A stretch of 64,000 nucleotides of DNA, from assembly GCF_933775445.1 (NCBI RefSeq), contig NC_065877.1:4402001-4466000 (forward strand), read 5' to 3'. Numbering within the stretch: position 1 is the first letter of the stretch; every line of letters starts with the position of its first letter. Shown here in pieces: positions 34,139-46,298 of this stretch. Source of the stretch: Argentina anserina (Eukaryota; Streptophyta; Magnoliopsida; Rosales; Rosaceae). The notes below the pieces were generated by a model, which had not been told where the DNA came from, did not search any database, and saw only the letters and a program-made list of their open reading frames with translations. The position numbers and the translations under genes were made by a program.

Positions 34139-35516
34139 TTGGTTTATACACGTACGTGGTGCATGATTGAGATAATGGTGAAAATGTATAGGGCATGGTA
34201 GGTCTGATGGAGGAATCGACGATGACGTTACTGGAGACATGGGAGAGCCGAATAGTAGAAAGCGAGTCGAGCGCTGTTGAGATGAGGGTTGATCAGGATT
34301 TGAAGGCACTCTCGGCAGATATCATATCAAGAGCCTGTTTTGGCAGTTCATATTCCCAGGGCAACCAGATATTTGCAAAGATTGCTTTCTTGCAAGACGC
34401 CTTGTCCAAACCTAATACGCTCTTTGGATTTTTAAATTTCAGGTCTGTTTCACATATTCACTTTAGCTATACCTTGTATTAATTAGTTGTGTACATATTT
34501 TCTTCTGAATTACGACTCCTCGATCATATTTTCCAGAATCTTTAGCACTGAGACTGACAAGAAGATAAGAAGCATGAACAAGGAGGTGGATGCTATGTTA
34601 CTCAAATTAGTGAATGATCGTCGAGCTCAAAGCGAATCGGGTGGTGCATATCAGAAGGATCTATTAGAAATTATACTTGAAAGTGCTGCTAGAGATCTTG
34701 ACACGCCTCATTTCAAACATAAAACAGACCGTTTTATCCTGGACAATTGTAGAAATATCTACTTTGCAGGTTCTGAGACCACTGCTCTTACAGTTTCATG
34801 GACCTTGATGCTTCTGTCATTGCACCCGGAATGGCAGGAACGTATTCGTGCAGAAATCATTGAGGTTTCCGGGGATCTTGAACTCTACCATTGCTTGCAA
34901 GACATGGATAAAGTCCGCAAGTTCAAAACGGTATTACTTAAATTCTCATCATTACCTTTTATTTTCTGGGGACGATGTATTAGTGCATTTTGCACGATGG
35001 AATTAAATGTGAAGTTATATCATGATAAATAGATTTGATGAACGTAACACTACGTACTCTGACGCAAAATGTGTCATTGTATATATAGCTGACGATGGTG
35101 CTTCTAGAGAGCTCCGTCTTTATGGACCAGGAGTCATAACAGCAAGAGAAGCTCTGGTCAACATGAAGTTGGGGGACCTTGATGTACCGGAAGGCATCCA
35201 CATGTGGGTCTACTTTCCGGCATTGCATCGTGACACCGAAAATTGGGGTCCGGATGCTAATGAGTTTAAGCCGGAGAGGTTTGCAAATGGAATGTCGGAA
35301 TCATGCAAGTATCCCCAAGCCTACATGCCATTTGGTTTCGGGACTCGATTGTGCATAGGCCAGACATTTACCATGCTGCAGCTTAAAATAGTACTCTCTC
35401 TGATTTTATCTAAATTCTCGTTCTCCCCTTCTCCAAACTATCGCCATTCTCCTGTTTATAAAATGCTATTATTGCCTGAGCATGGAATGAGACTCATTGT
35501 TCGGCGTGTGAAGTGA

Positions 35517-36234
35517 GATAGCTAGCTAGCTATGTGTAATAAGAGCTCTCTCCAGATATGAAATGAGATGCAATGATACATATCAATGTGGACAATGACA
35601 CGATGTGATGTCAATCTGTGAACCAAGTATGTAATTACGTACAGATCGATTAACAGGTGGTTTTTTTGTTTTTTGTTTTTCCTTTTGTTCTTGCTAATTA
35701 GCCTACTGAAATCATATGCTTGTAATTAAAGAGTAGGTCTGTCAACACAATATCGTCCAAGAAATATAAATTAAATCACCAAAAGTAACAATTAGTATAG
35801 ATTTTTTTTTTTGGAAATGCACAATTAGTATAGCTATACATAAGTGGAACCATGATTTTCGCTAAAGCATTTGCAAGTTCACGTCGAGGGTACCTTAATG
35901 ATATATATGCCAAGGGTTTGGTTACTGTGCATCGCTGAATACCATACATACTGAATCGGACGGTGGATAGAGAGTGTCTTGAAATGCACGTGAAGTATGT
36001 GAGATGTATGGACGGTGGATTAGGGCCGTTGTACGCATGCAGCGCTGCAGCACATAATTTTCCTATATGCCAATGGCACAACTTTCCCGAAGATATGTCA
36101 TATGTGAAAGTTCAAAATTGTTTATTGCATGTGTTTACTGAATTACTTGAATTTCAACATACAACTCGACGACTCGTGCATGTACGTGTATCTAGGGAAT
36201 TACCGTACTAATTGACATCAGCAGAAGTTCACGA
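35517..36234. other. 3' flank of the second P450, no gene seen
   Basis: 3' UTR and intergenic DNA. No coding sequence supported. Confidence 0.5.
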
Positions 36235-36371
36235 AAAATACTTAAATATTGTCAAACTGGATGAAACTTTGTAGAGATGATCTTGAATACCATACCTAAA
36301 TATTGAATCGCTTATAGTGAAAAAATTTGACCAAAAAGTGTGTCAAAATTGGAACTTCATTCTAGATAAAG

Positions 36372-36372
<1 letters not shown>
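36235..36372. mobile_element. Possible half MITE related to the element at 6660
   Basis: The stretch contains TTTGTAGAGATGATCTTGAA, TACCTAAATATTGAATCG and a following TTTGACCAAAAAGTGT block. These align in order with the right arm of the MITE at 6660-7073 (TTTGCAGAGATGATCTACAC, TATCTAAATACTAGACG). It too ends at an AT microsatellite. No left arm found, so the call is tentative. Confidence 0.4.

Positions 36373-36410
<38 letters not shown>
36373..36410. repeat. (AT)n microsatellite
   Basis: About 38 bases of AT dinucleotide at the end of the possible half MITE. Confidence 0.88.
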
Positions 36411-36413
<3 letters not shown>

Positions 36414-37082
36414 TTCCTCTGACGAACCAAACATATATTGGCATTCAAATCCAAGGGTACATCAGCAACTATATGTGTCGTAAGTTAGTGAATGATACGA
36501 AAAGACTGTAGCATGATCAATACTAATAGATATGTAGTCACTTTCGAAACATATGTGTATGTGACAATTGACATCATCATTCCCTATATATACGAACAAA
36601 ATATCCAACCCCCTTTATGTTACTCTCCTGGATGAACATAGTGCTCATAACAATGTGCATATTACTATGTTAGCACTATAACGTGGTGAGAGACAACACC
36701 ATTTTGTATGTACACCGTCCAGGGCGGACAGCACATGCAGCCCGTGTTAGTAACTATATTGTTGATGCGTCTCAACAACCATTCTCCAGCGATCTGTTTT
36801 TAACACGGAAGCATACTTTCGATCTCAGACTTCTAGGAAAGGGCTAGCATTGCTAAAAGATGACCTTAGTTAAGTAGCTAGTAATTCAAACTCTTCTCTT
36901 CGTTAATTACATACCAAACTCTGTCAATACTAGGAAATGAATTAGCGCTCGGCTATTTTTTTATAGCTAATAATAGTCCAAAGCTTCAATATATACCCTT
37001 TTGTCTTAATCATAATCCGGAAGAACAACCTGGAGTGCTGGAGCTAACCTTTTATCAAACCCTCCCAACAAACATTACCATA
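36411..37082. other. Intergenic stretch, no gene seen
   Basis: No supported gene or repeat. The missing 5' part of the LTR at 37083 is not found here. Confidence 0.4.
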
Positions 37083-39234
37083 CGATAGTTTCGTCATTTA
37101 CTTATCTCAACCTAGGTATATAAATTCATGTAACCCTTCATTTTATATCAAATCAGAATATCAACGATATAACCTCCAAACATTTCTTGTTACATTTTCA
37201 TAATTTACTTTTTCATAATTTACTTTCAATAAATCTCAAATCCTAACACGATATCAAAGCTTGGTTCTGATCCTGTGGGTTTTGTTCATGCATGCTTCTC
37301 TTTAGCTTCCGCGGTTTACAGTTTTATCAGTCTTAGTTTTAGAAGCCCTTAATTCTTCATAACCGTAGCCTCATAATTCTCATTGCCTGTCCAAACCTGT
37401 AAATCCAAGCAGAGTAGATCACCAATCGGAGCCTGCGATTTTATTGGAAGTTTGAGATAAGGATTTCGTTGCCTTCATCGTCGCTTTTGCGGTCAATTTC
37501 AACTTCAGATCTGGCTCGGTTCGTTGTGCCCAGCCATTTTCTTGCTCCGGTTGTTGCCTCTTCTCCCGTGCAGTGCCGTCATGGCCTGTTTGCGGCAGTT
37601 TTAGAGTCGGTTCTTCTGCTTGTTCCCTCAGCCTGCATCAGATTTTTCCAACAAATTGGTAATATCTCTCCGATTTGTCATTTCTGCCACTTGAATCATG
37701 GAATTGAATCCTGCTCTCGCCTGTTACGCCTCTACTCATCAGTTTTCCATTTTCTTTATTTTATCAAAATTTTATCAAAGATTAAGAATGAAGTTCGAGT
37801 TTGAAAAATGTTCAATTTCTTTTTGGACTGGTGAGTGAGGCTTGTCAAGTTAGATTGTGGATTGGTTGTTTGGCTGAATGTTCTAGTTGTGGTCCTTTTG
37901 GGAAATGCCTCCATATTTGGTCCAGAATTTGTTTTGCTTCCTGCTGCTTGAATGGTGATGTGAATTTGCTGTGTCTATTGCATGAACGGTGCTCTTATTG
38001 CAAGTATAAATGAAACATGATGATGGTGTGCTGCTGAAAAAGAATATGAAAGTTTTTCAGAAGGTATATATGCTCAAATTTGAAGAAGTATGATTGTGAA
38101 TATGCAACAGAATTATTGTGATATGCAGAAGTACAATGATCATATATTGCTTGAAGATGTCAATTGCTTATGCGTCAGCCTCTCCTATTCTTGTTCTCAT
38201 TTTATAGTCTTTGTTTTTTTGAGTTTCTTCTTAATCAAAATTTGTTCAATTACCAATGAAAGCTCCCTTTTTTTTTTTTGGTTCTAGCTCTTTGCCATAA
38301 TACCTTTGTATAATTACCAATCGAAATCAAATTACCAATTATGTATAATTACCAAGTTTCTTTTTCTTTTTCTTACTACTGTCTTTTCTTAGAATTTCTT
38401 TTAGCTTCTCTTTCTCTTCAAAATCTGTTCAATTACCAGTACAATTACTAAATGAATTGAACTTTGTACAGTTGCCGGTATAATGACCAATGAATCAACT
38501 TTTGTCCAATTATCTATCAATCAATCAAATGTAGACAATCAGTCTTCTTTTCCTTCATCCATCTTCTGCACTTAAGTTCAATTTCCTCTTGTCTCCTTTC
38601 CTTTTTCTGGGATAAGGTTGTGGGCACCTCATTCTTATTGGCAAGCAACTACTATACAAATTGTTAAGGACAAGGCCATGAATTGGTGAATTGGGCTGCT
38701 ATACTTTTGTTACATGTGTAATTAGAGAAAATGGCATTCTCTGTATTTGTTGGTTGCCAAGGACAGATTCATATTTCCAGATTAGGTTCATGCATTTGGG
38801 AAATCTTTGCTCTCGAATTGTTGCTAGATGTCTTGGCATATTAACATTAGGTCCTATGAGTATCGAAGAACCAGTTCTTATGCTTTCAGCTTTGTGAGAT
38901 CTGATTGAAACTGTGGTTCAAGAAAGCATTCATTCAAAGAGATATGCACTCATATTAAGGATTTTGGGTTTTGTTTGGGATGTTAGAATATATGGGCTAT
39001 TGTTCATGTACTGTAATCCAACCATTATGCTTGTTATCAAGCATATGGTTGAAGGATGGTGTTATAATTATAATTGTATTATATTAGGGTAGTTTCGTCA
39101 TTTGTTTATCTCAATCTACGTATATAAACTCATGTAACATCTTCATTTTACATCAATGAGAATATCAACAATGTAGCCTCCAAACATTTCTGGTGTTCTT
39201 TTACATTTTCAAAATTTACTTTCATTAAATCTCA
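37083..39234 (+). mobile_element. Non-autonomous LTR retrotransposon remnant
   Basis: Two direct copies flank a 1.7 kb interior. The right copy (38981-39234, starting TGTTAGAATATATGGG) looks a nearly full LTR. The left copy (37083-37247) matches only its second half, from TAGTTTCGTCATTTRYTTATC through CAAACATTTCT to AAATCTCA, and carries a small internal duplication of CATAATTTACTTT. CGATATCAAAGC directly after the left copy resembles the initiator-methionine primer-binding site (TGGTATCAGAGC). The interior has only weak open frames and no gag, integrase or reverse transcriptase. The left LTR is truncated at its 5' end. Confidence 0.6.
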
Positions 39235-40800
39235 GAAGCAGTCGGGTCAGTAAAATGGTAAATGATACAAAAGAGTAAGTAGTGCATCTTACATGCATGC
39301 GTGATCAATATTATAGTCCCCATTGGAGGCAGTTGTGTATGTGACAATTGAATTGACATCATCGTTTAATATATTTATATACATGCATCTTCCAAATTTG
39401 AAGTATATATGAACAAAATAATGAAAGTATCCTTTCTCTTTTGGATCAATCGATGTAGTGCATCTTTATGATTCATGACATAACCCACTAACTGGGTCAG
39501 ATCGATGCCTCAACAACCATTCCTATCGATCTGTTTCTCAGTAAGTGAACTATGAAACCCTCTTCCTACTTTCTCTTTCCAACAACCTTTTAAGAAAAAT
39601 GTTTTTGTGCTTCACAATGATGTTTCCATCAAAGAAAAAGAAAAGACACAATACTTTGTTTGGATTATATATAGAAGCATTTATGTTTTTTTTTGTAACA
39701 AAAGTAATTAACTTGAGACTTTTGTTTTGAATACTTGTTGTCCATGACGTTCCATATTCTAAGTTCGACGGTAACTTTGTTTATTTGTTATTTGATAGAT
39801 TCCTTGCAGATGAGAAATTGATATTTATGTGTTTGTGTAATTCGTAATCACAAACGTATACATACTTGCACTCAATTAGACCCGCGTGTATTTTGTTTGC
39901 ATGGCCGACTCCAACTGTTTACTGCATTATACTTTTTCGACTTCAATTCATGCAGCCGGAGTTTTTAATATAGATTTCTTGCAAATTTTGGAAATTGATT
40001 GATAAGTGAGTTATATATATAACTAGAATGTATCGACCGATGGACATTCCTACATTATTCTATACGTCCCTTGATGCGAGTGCTTTGGTCTTCAACTTAA
40101 TTAATGGGTTCATATCTTTTAATCAATACTCCAAAACACAAATCGTTGCCACGTCCAGATACTCCAAATCAATCACCCTCTCAGTCTAGCGACTCTAGCC
40201 ACATCAAATTTCGCTCTACCACAAAACTGCCACAATATTAGTATAGGTCGTAAAGAGGTATTTTTGATCTTTAATTATCTCAACACTATTAGTATAGGTG
40301 TTAGTGCCATAAAAAGTCTATTTTAAACAAACGGCTGAGATTGCAAGATATCAGTTAATTCACTTGAAGGTTGGTGTTCTGAATACGTTTCCTGTACATT
40401 TCTCTCTTTTGGTTTCAATTATGGGCCTCAAGTATTGCAAATGTACATAATTTTCTTCCTTAACTTTCCCCTTCCGACAAGGTAAGTGATGAGTAAATTA
40501 CTTTTTACCTCCCCCCAAAAGGGTAAAAAGCAATAGAGACAAATCGTCAAACCCCACACCAATTTGTTCTCTACCACAACAATTTCCCAAATCAAGTCAA
40601 GTTCCGGATCACCTGTTCCCCCCGTGCCTGGAATTTTCGTAGGTACGGCGAGGGCATTATCGGCAACGCGGTTAAACAACCCAGGGCTGTTTCGACAATT
40701 CGTGTAACGCCGTCTAGGAATCCGATTAACCCCGACTCTTTCATTTTTACTCTGTTTTAATTTTTTTTTTTAAAACAGAGTTTGAGAGGGAGGTGGGAAA
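39235..40800. other. Intergenic stretch, no gene seen
   Basis: AT-rich DNA. Its last 500 bases are the likely promoter of the PILS6 gene. A minus-strand open frame at 40428-40679 lacks support. Confidence 0.45.
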
Positions 40801-41394
40801 GCGCCAACTAACAATTAACAGAAAGAAGGAAGAAGAAGAGCTCAGCTCAGTAACAAAGAGTAGGTAGAGGTATGTAACTGACACGACGCCGGCTGTGACA
40901 CGTGTTTGTTAACAATTCAGTTTTATGTTTTCCGGTTTATTCTCATTCGTTCTCCACCGTACGTTTTGCTTCTTTGATTCGGTTTTTATGATATTTATTG
41001 ATCTTTTTTTTTAATTGCTGTTGGTTTTGGTTCTGGAATCTTGATTCCTGTAGGGCTTTGGTTGCTGCAAATTCTTGTTTGGATTTGTGGCAGCTAAACC
41101 TGAGAGGTTTCTCAAGGTGAATTCGGAATCTTTATTATTGTTTTGGTTCGGTTTTACGTTGCTCTTTGTAATCATCTCGGGTCTGTTTTCCATTATGAAT
41201 CGAATTCGTTTTGGAAATCTGTGTTTGGATTATGGTTAGGATTCCGCTGTAATTTGATGTTGCTATATTTGCAGAAATTCAGTGAAAAGTAAAAAAGAGG
41301 GGGAAATTGTTCAGGGGAATCCTGTCAATATTATTGGAGGGGCTGATGGAATGAGTGAACTTATTTGAATTGAGGAAATAGAATTGGTGGAAAG

Positions 41395-44300
41395 ATGGAG
41401 AGGATTTTGACAATGGTGGAGGCGGGGAATCAAGTGGGAAGCGAGTCGTTGATCAGTACTATCAAGATTGCAGTACTTCCCATAGCTAAAGTTTTTACAG
41501 TTTGTTCTTTGGGTCTTCTTATGGCTTCCAAGTATGTCAACATCTTGCCGGCTGATGGAAGGAAGCTCTTGAATGGGGTAAGGCGTGATTTGACTACTCC
41601 TCCTTTGCGTTTGAAGATAATGTGAGGTGCCGGATGCTGAGTTTGCTTAATGTGTTTTGTTTCTTGCAGCTGGTTTTCTCGCTTTTGCTGCCGTGTTTGA
41701 TTTTCTCCCAACTCGGACAAGCAGTCACCTTGGAGAAAATGCTCGAGTGGTATGAGCTGTTTCTGCTGTGTTTTGTTCTTGTAACCTGATAGTAAAGCCT
41801 TAGGATTTGTGTACTAAGTATCGTATCCTTTTGCAGGTGGTTTATCCCTATGAATGTGGTGCTTGGTAGCATATCAGGCTCAATCATAGGTTATATAACC
41901 GCGTCCGTCGTCCGTCCACCTTACCCGTTCTTCAAGTTAACAGTTGTACAAATTGGAATTGGTATGCTGTTAAACCACCCTTCTTATAATCTTCGGTTTC
42001 GGACTTTCAGTAGCAGCAGGACGCTTGTATTATTAATTTTATTATAAAAACTATACTATTATTACTATTACTATTCGTGAAATGTGGGATGACTTAGATT
42101 AGGCAATAATAAGCAGAGGTAACTTGTAACATTAGATACTGGACATATGCAAACTGAATGTAGGGTGGATAACTTAGGTCATCAAGCTAGTTTCATTAAG
42201 GAATTAATTTTCTATTTAAGATGTATCAGTGCTGCTGGTGCTTTGTGCTAAATAATTAGGTTTTTTTTTTCAATAATATGCAGGAAACATTGGGAATGTG
42301 CCACTTGTCCTGATTGCTGCTTTATGTAGAGACTCATCCAACCCTTTTGGTGACTCGACAACATGTAGCACAAATGGAATTGCCTATATTTCGTTTGGCC
42401 AGTGGGTAGGTGTTTTGCATGATTACATTTCACTATTGATCGCCAGAGTTTGTAACTGGAACCCATGCTGCAAATTATGCAGTAATGCAATACTTAGTAT
42501 CATCGCAAACTAAGTTATTCATTTAGGATAAAGCACTAAACATTGTCTATCATTGATGATGCATATATAGGTTGGCGCAATCATCCTTTACACATATGTC
42601 TTTAATATGCTGGCTCCTCCTCCAGAGGGTACCTTTGACATTGATGAGGAAACTCTTCCAATCAAGAACCCTAGCGATGGAGACACAACTGGACAAGTTC
42701 CTTTGCTTACACATGAGGAACAAGAAGTAGAGGTAGAGCAAAAACATGAAGAAGTTGTAGAAATCAACCCAACTTCTTCAAAGAAATCTAAGGTAAGAAT
42801 CACTTATATTATATCCATCTGATGTTTTATTTATCCTATTTTTGTTGTCTATACATCTTCTCTTCCTGACGTAACTTGTATCCTTCAATGTTCCCCATTA
42901 TAAAATCTAAAAAAGAATTTTACTTTACCTTGTTTAAAGGTGAGTTGTTAAGATTGAAAAAAAAAGAAAAGGGGTGAGTTGTTCAGATGAAAACAGTTCA
43001 ATAGCAGTGATAGTCGTATTACAATTTTGTTAAACTTTGATCTGCTTTTATATTTATTGTGCTTAACAGTTGAGTTATGCAGATTACAGAGTGTTGGGAT
43101 ATATTTTACTTTCAATGCTTTATATTGTCTGGTAGTCTTTATGTGTATACTATGGTTCTTATTACATGGCATTAAATTTGTTGCAGATTACAGAGTTCTT
43201 GCTTTTTCTCTATGAGAAGTTAAAGCTCAACCAACTTCTTCAGCCCCCTATAATAGCTTCTGTAAGTTTGATCCTTTTGTTAAACTCATTCAATATCTGT
43301 TTGTATAATTTATGTTAATATTGAAGTAAAACCATATGCAAATACTTCTAATTGGACCTTCAGAATTAATCAAATTGAATCTGGTGCAGGTCCTAGCCAT
43401 GGTACTTGGAGCAATACCATTCTTAAAGAAACAGATCTTCGAATCTGGTGGTCCGTTTTTCTTCTTCACTGATAGTTGCACTATCCTTGGGTATGCTTAG
43501 TTAAATTATACTACAGTATATGTTGGTTGCTCAATTAAAATAAAGAATTCTATATGTGAAATTGGAAACTAGCTTAAAAAGTTTTTTGAACTTAGAAGTT
43601 TGATTGAAATTTTGGTTGCTATATATGATATTATAAAATAGCTTACTAGTGATATAGTGGAAACATTGACATATACACAGTCACTATCATGTATCATTTT
43701 CTGTGGTTGTCTGTGATCAGTGTATTTGTAAAGAGAACTTGGTCCTGTGCTTTTCCACTCTGGGATTTTTGGTCTCCACTGTGACAGCATGGGAATATAT
43801 GGGATTACATGCTACTTAACTTGCATACCTTTGCTAATCCTCTGGTTAATAGACGTCAACATTTTGACACACTCATCATAGATATGGAAGTGAGGATTTT
43901 CTTAACATCTGTCATCTAGTTTGGTTGGGGTTTGATTGTATATTATGTCGATAAGCCATATAGGATCTTCTTGTTCCATTTATATTCCAAAATAAATAAA
44001 AAGAATTATCTAGTAGCACTTTCAATTCCCTGTTTAGTTCATTCTTTTAATCTCTGCGGTATTCTGATGTTATTTTTTGGTGATACCAGGGAAGCTATGA
44101 TTCCATGCATTCTTTTGGCATTAGGCGGCAACCTTATTAATGGTGAGTTGGCACCCCTCCATCTTGTTTACCTTACTTGCTTGGGTTTGTTTGACATTGA
44201 AAATGAGTTATTTGCAGATAAAGTTACCTCTGTAATATTTTTGCTACAAATTAGTATGCATTCCATACTTATTCCATGGTCTGAGTTTAGATGATATCAT

Positions 44301-44742
44301 CATGACATGTCTGTTTTGCAGGTCCTGGGAGTTCCAAACTTGGTTTTCGGACAACTGCTGCAATTGTATTTTCACGGTTGGTCTTGGTCCCCCCGGCAGG
44401 ACTTGGGATTGTAATGTTGGCTGATAAGCTCGGTTTCCTACCTGAGGGTGATAAGATGTTTCGTTTTGTTCTACTGCTCCAGCACACAATGCCATCGTCT
44501 GTTCTGGCTGGTACTCAAACCTAACTTACAGATCTCAAAGTCTCATGACTTGCATTTTTATAACTGCCGTGCACAATAGTACACAATGGCACTGATTAAT
44601 GAATGCACCTTTCCTTGTAGGTGCTGTTGCAAATTTAAGAGGCTGCGGAAGGGAGGCCGCTGCTGTCTTGTTCTGGGTTCATATATTTGCGGTGTTCTCC
44701 ATGACTGGGTGGATTATTTTGTACCTCAACATACTCTTTTAG
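41395..44742 (+). CDS. PILS6: PIN-LIKES auxin carrier, PILS6 type
   Basis: Ten coding exons (41395-41577, 41670-41749, 41837-41961, 42284-42405, 42571-42792, 43187-43261, 43390-43490, 44090-44142, 44322-44510, 44621-44742) with GT-AG borders give 423 residues, close to Arabidopsis PILS6. Landmarks: IKIAVLPIAKVFTVCSLGLL, NILPADGRKLLNG, LLLPCLIFSQLGQAVTL, EWWFIPMNVVLGSISGSIIG, QIGIGNIGNVPLVLIAALCR, SFGQWVGAIILYTYVF, DSCTILGEAMIPCILLALGG, QHTMPSSVLAGAVANLRGCG. About ten hydrophobic helices in two five-helix bundles surround a hydrophilic, Glu-rich loop (residues near 205-265), the PIN/PILS plan. PILS proteins sit in the ER and draw auxin into it, lowering nuclear auxin signalling. A leader intron fits 40870-41274. 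No lesions seen. Confidence 0.93.
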
Positions 44743-46298
44743 AAACATCCAAAGTCGGAAGTAGTTGCTGGCACCACACTTGCTCATCTCTCTCTGCCTT
44801 CTACTATTAAATTTTTTGGCCTATCAATGTTAATAGCTAATAGAACAAGTTAAGCTTGGAAATTCATTCTTGTAATGAAAAAGAGGTGTCAAACTGAAGA
44901 GGAGCGCACGGTGATTGGTGTTGTGGGCAGCTGCCTTTGCATCCAAGAATATATAGGTTTGTAGAAGGTCAGTTGTCATCTTCATTAGGAGGTGGGCCGA
45001 GGTGCATGTAAATGTATACCACCGCCAAAGATCAACAGGGTGTTACTGTTAGCTACATTACTCCCTGCTTTAGTTGTAAAGTGGAAGCAATTATTTATTT
45101 ATAATCTAAATAGGAGGTCCCCTGCCCCTTCTTCCTCGTACCCTTTTTGCATCTGGCTTTCCTGTTGCCCTTCATTTTCAAACAGATATAGAAGCAGAAT
45201 GCGATTTCACTCTCAAGTAACATCACTTAGTTTCATGAAAGCAGGAATCATCACAGGAATCATCATGAAAGTTGAAGATTCAGAAGTTCATTTCTGGTGT
45301 CTTGGTGGCTTACATCCGTATTTACGCGTTAGGTGGATTAACCTCACTGCCCGAGGTTGCGGATTCAATCTCCCTTTTCCAACGTTGCTAATCAGTAAAT
45401 AAAAATAAACTTGCTAGGAGCTCAAACCAGCTCAACTTTTCCTCTCAAAAAAGATCAGACGTTTTCATGGTTGTGATAAGAAGGGTCAAATACTAGGGCA
45501 CCCTATTAGGCTATTACCATTGCACTCTTGCAGTGTGCCATTGTCATCACTCATGAAACGCAACATGCATTGTCGTCCAGTAGCACAGGAATAGCTTCTT
45601 ATGGATAGCAATATTCAGACTGGGATGTGCGGCCGAGAAGTGCGTCTCACCATCACCCGATTCCGGGACAGGTGCATCTAATTCGGAAGTATCAGGAGTT
45701 CAATATATCAGAATTTTAGAAGTTCAAATGTGAGGATTTAAGTCGAGTTTATCTTGTTCCTGTCTAGTACTCTAGTTGTTTCTACACTGTAAACCTTCCT
45801 GAATGACTTTCTGATAATTTGTTTACCCGAAGAAATGCTAAACAAAGTGGCCTGGAGCAACATATATGAAGCCTTCACGGGTGAAGTATGAGTTCAGAGT
45901 TCCGATGATGATCAGTAAATTTATTAGAAAACATCGGGATGATGATATCTTTTTTCAGTCAGTTTAAGATCTAAACTATAGTAATCGTGCGATGAATCTC
46001 ATAAATGAAACTGCATTCTAGTGCTACAACAGTGTCCTTCAAGAAACTCGTCACAATTCAAAGTCTAGTGGCAGGAAAGATCAACTTCATATAAATGATA
46101 TAATATAGAAAACTGAAACTCACATTTGGTGAAAATAATGTTAAAAGAGATAACTAAACGAACCACATAATTGTACCATCAGAAATCGGAGAATCTTGCC
46201 GATCTCTATGACAGAACACGACTGCCACAAGCCCACAAGTAGTCAGGGAAGAAACAACAGAACACCAATCTTATTTACCAACAATTTTCAAGAACACC
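44743..46298. other. 3' UTRs of convergent PILS6 and RING genes
   Basis: Contains both 3' UTRs and short intergenic DNA. An open frame at 44992-45402 is not supported by composition. A tRNA-like string near 45330-45375 (GCGGATTCAATCTCC) may be a SINE scrap. Confidence 0.4.

Larger units (their letters stand above)
31460..35516 (+). pseudogene. Second CYP714-type cytochrome P450, frameshifted in the ExxR motif
   Basis: Five exons homologous to the upstream P450: 31460-31787, 33847-34073, 34192-34442, 34537-34930 and 35089-35516. Splice borders are intact and intron positions and phases match the first gene. Marks: membrane anchor (LAVLLCSSVLFLGVLSLL), GPRPSFLVGNVPEMQKIQ, APEFFLDKVKGM, normal I-helix FAGSETTALTVSW, FKPERF and haem loop PFGFGTRLCIG. 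In exon 5 the frame opens LTMVLLES and then shifts, because one base is missing at about 35112 in the ExxR motif. It stops at 35137-35139. The rest of the exon, from LRLYGPG to RRVK, continues in another frame to 35516. An acceptor at 35110-35111 would restore frame but delete the Glu of ExxR. Unless this is a sequencing error, no functional P450 is made. Family role: gibberellin or triterpenoid oxidation in the ER membrane. Confidence 0.8.

Noticed and set aside
45330..45375. tRNA gene or SINE
   Set aside because: Only a B-box-like string is visible; no acceptor stem, anticodon arm or A box could be drawn.
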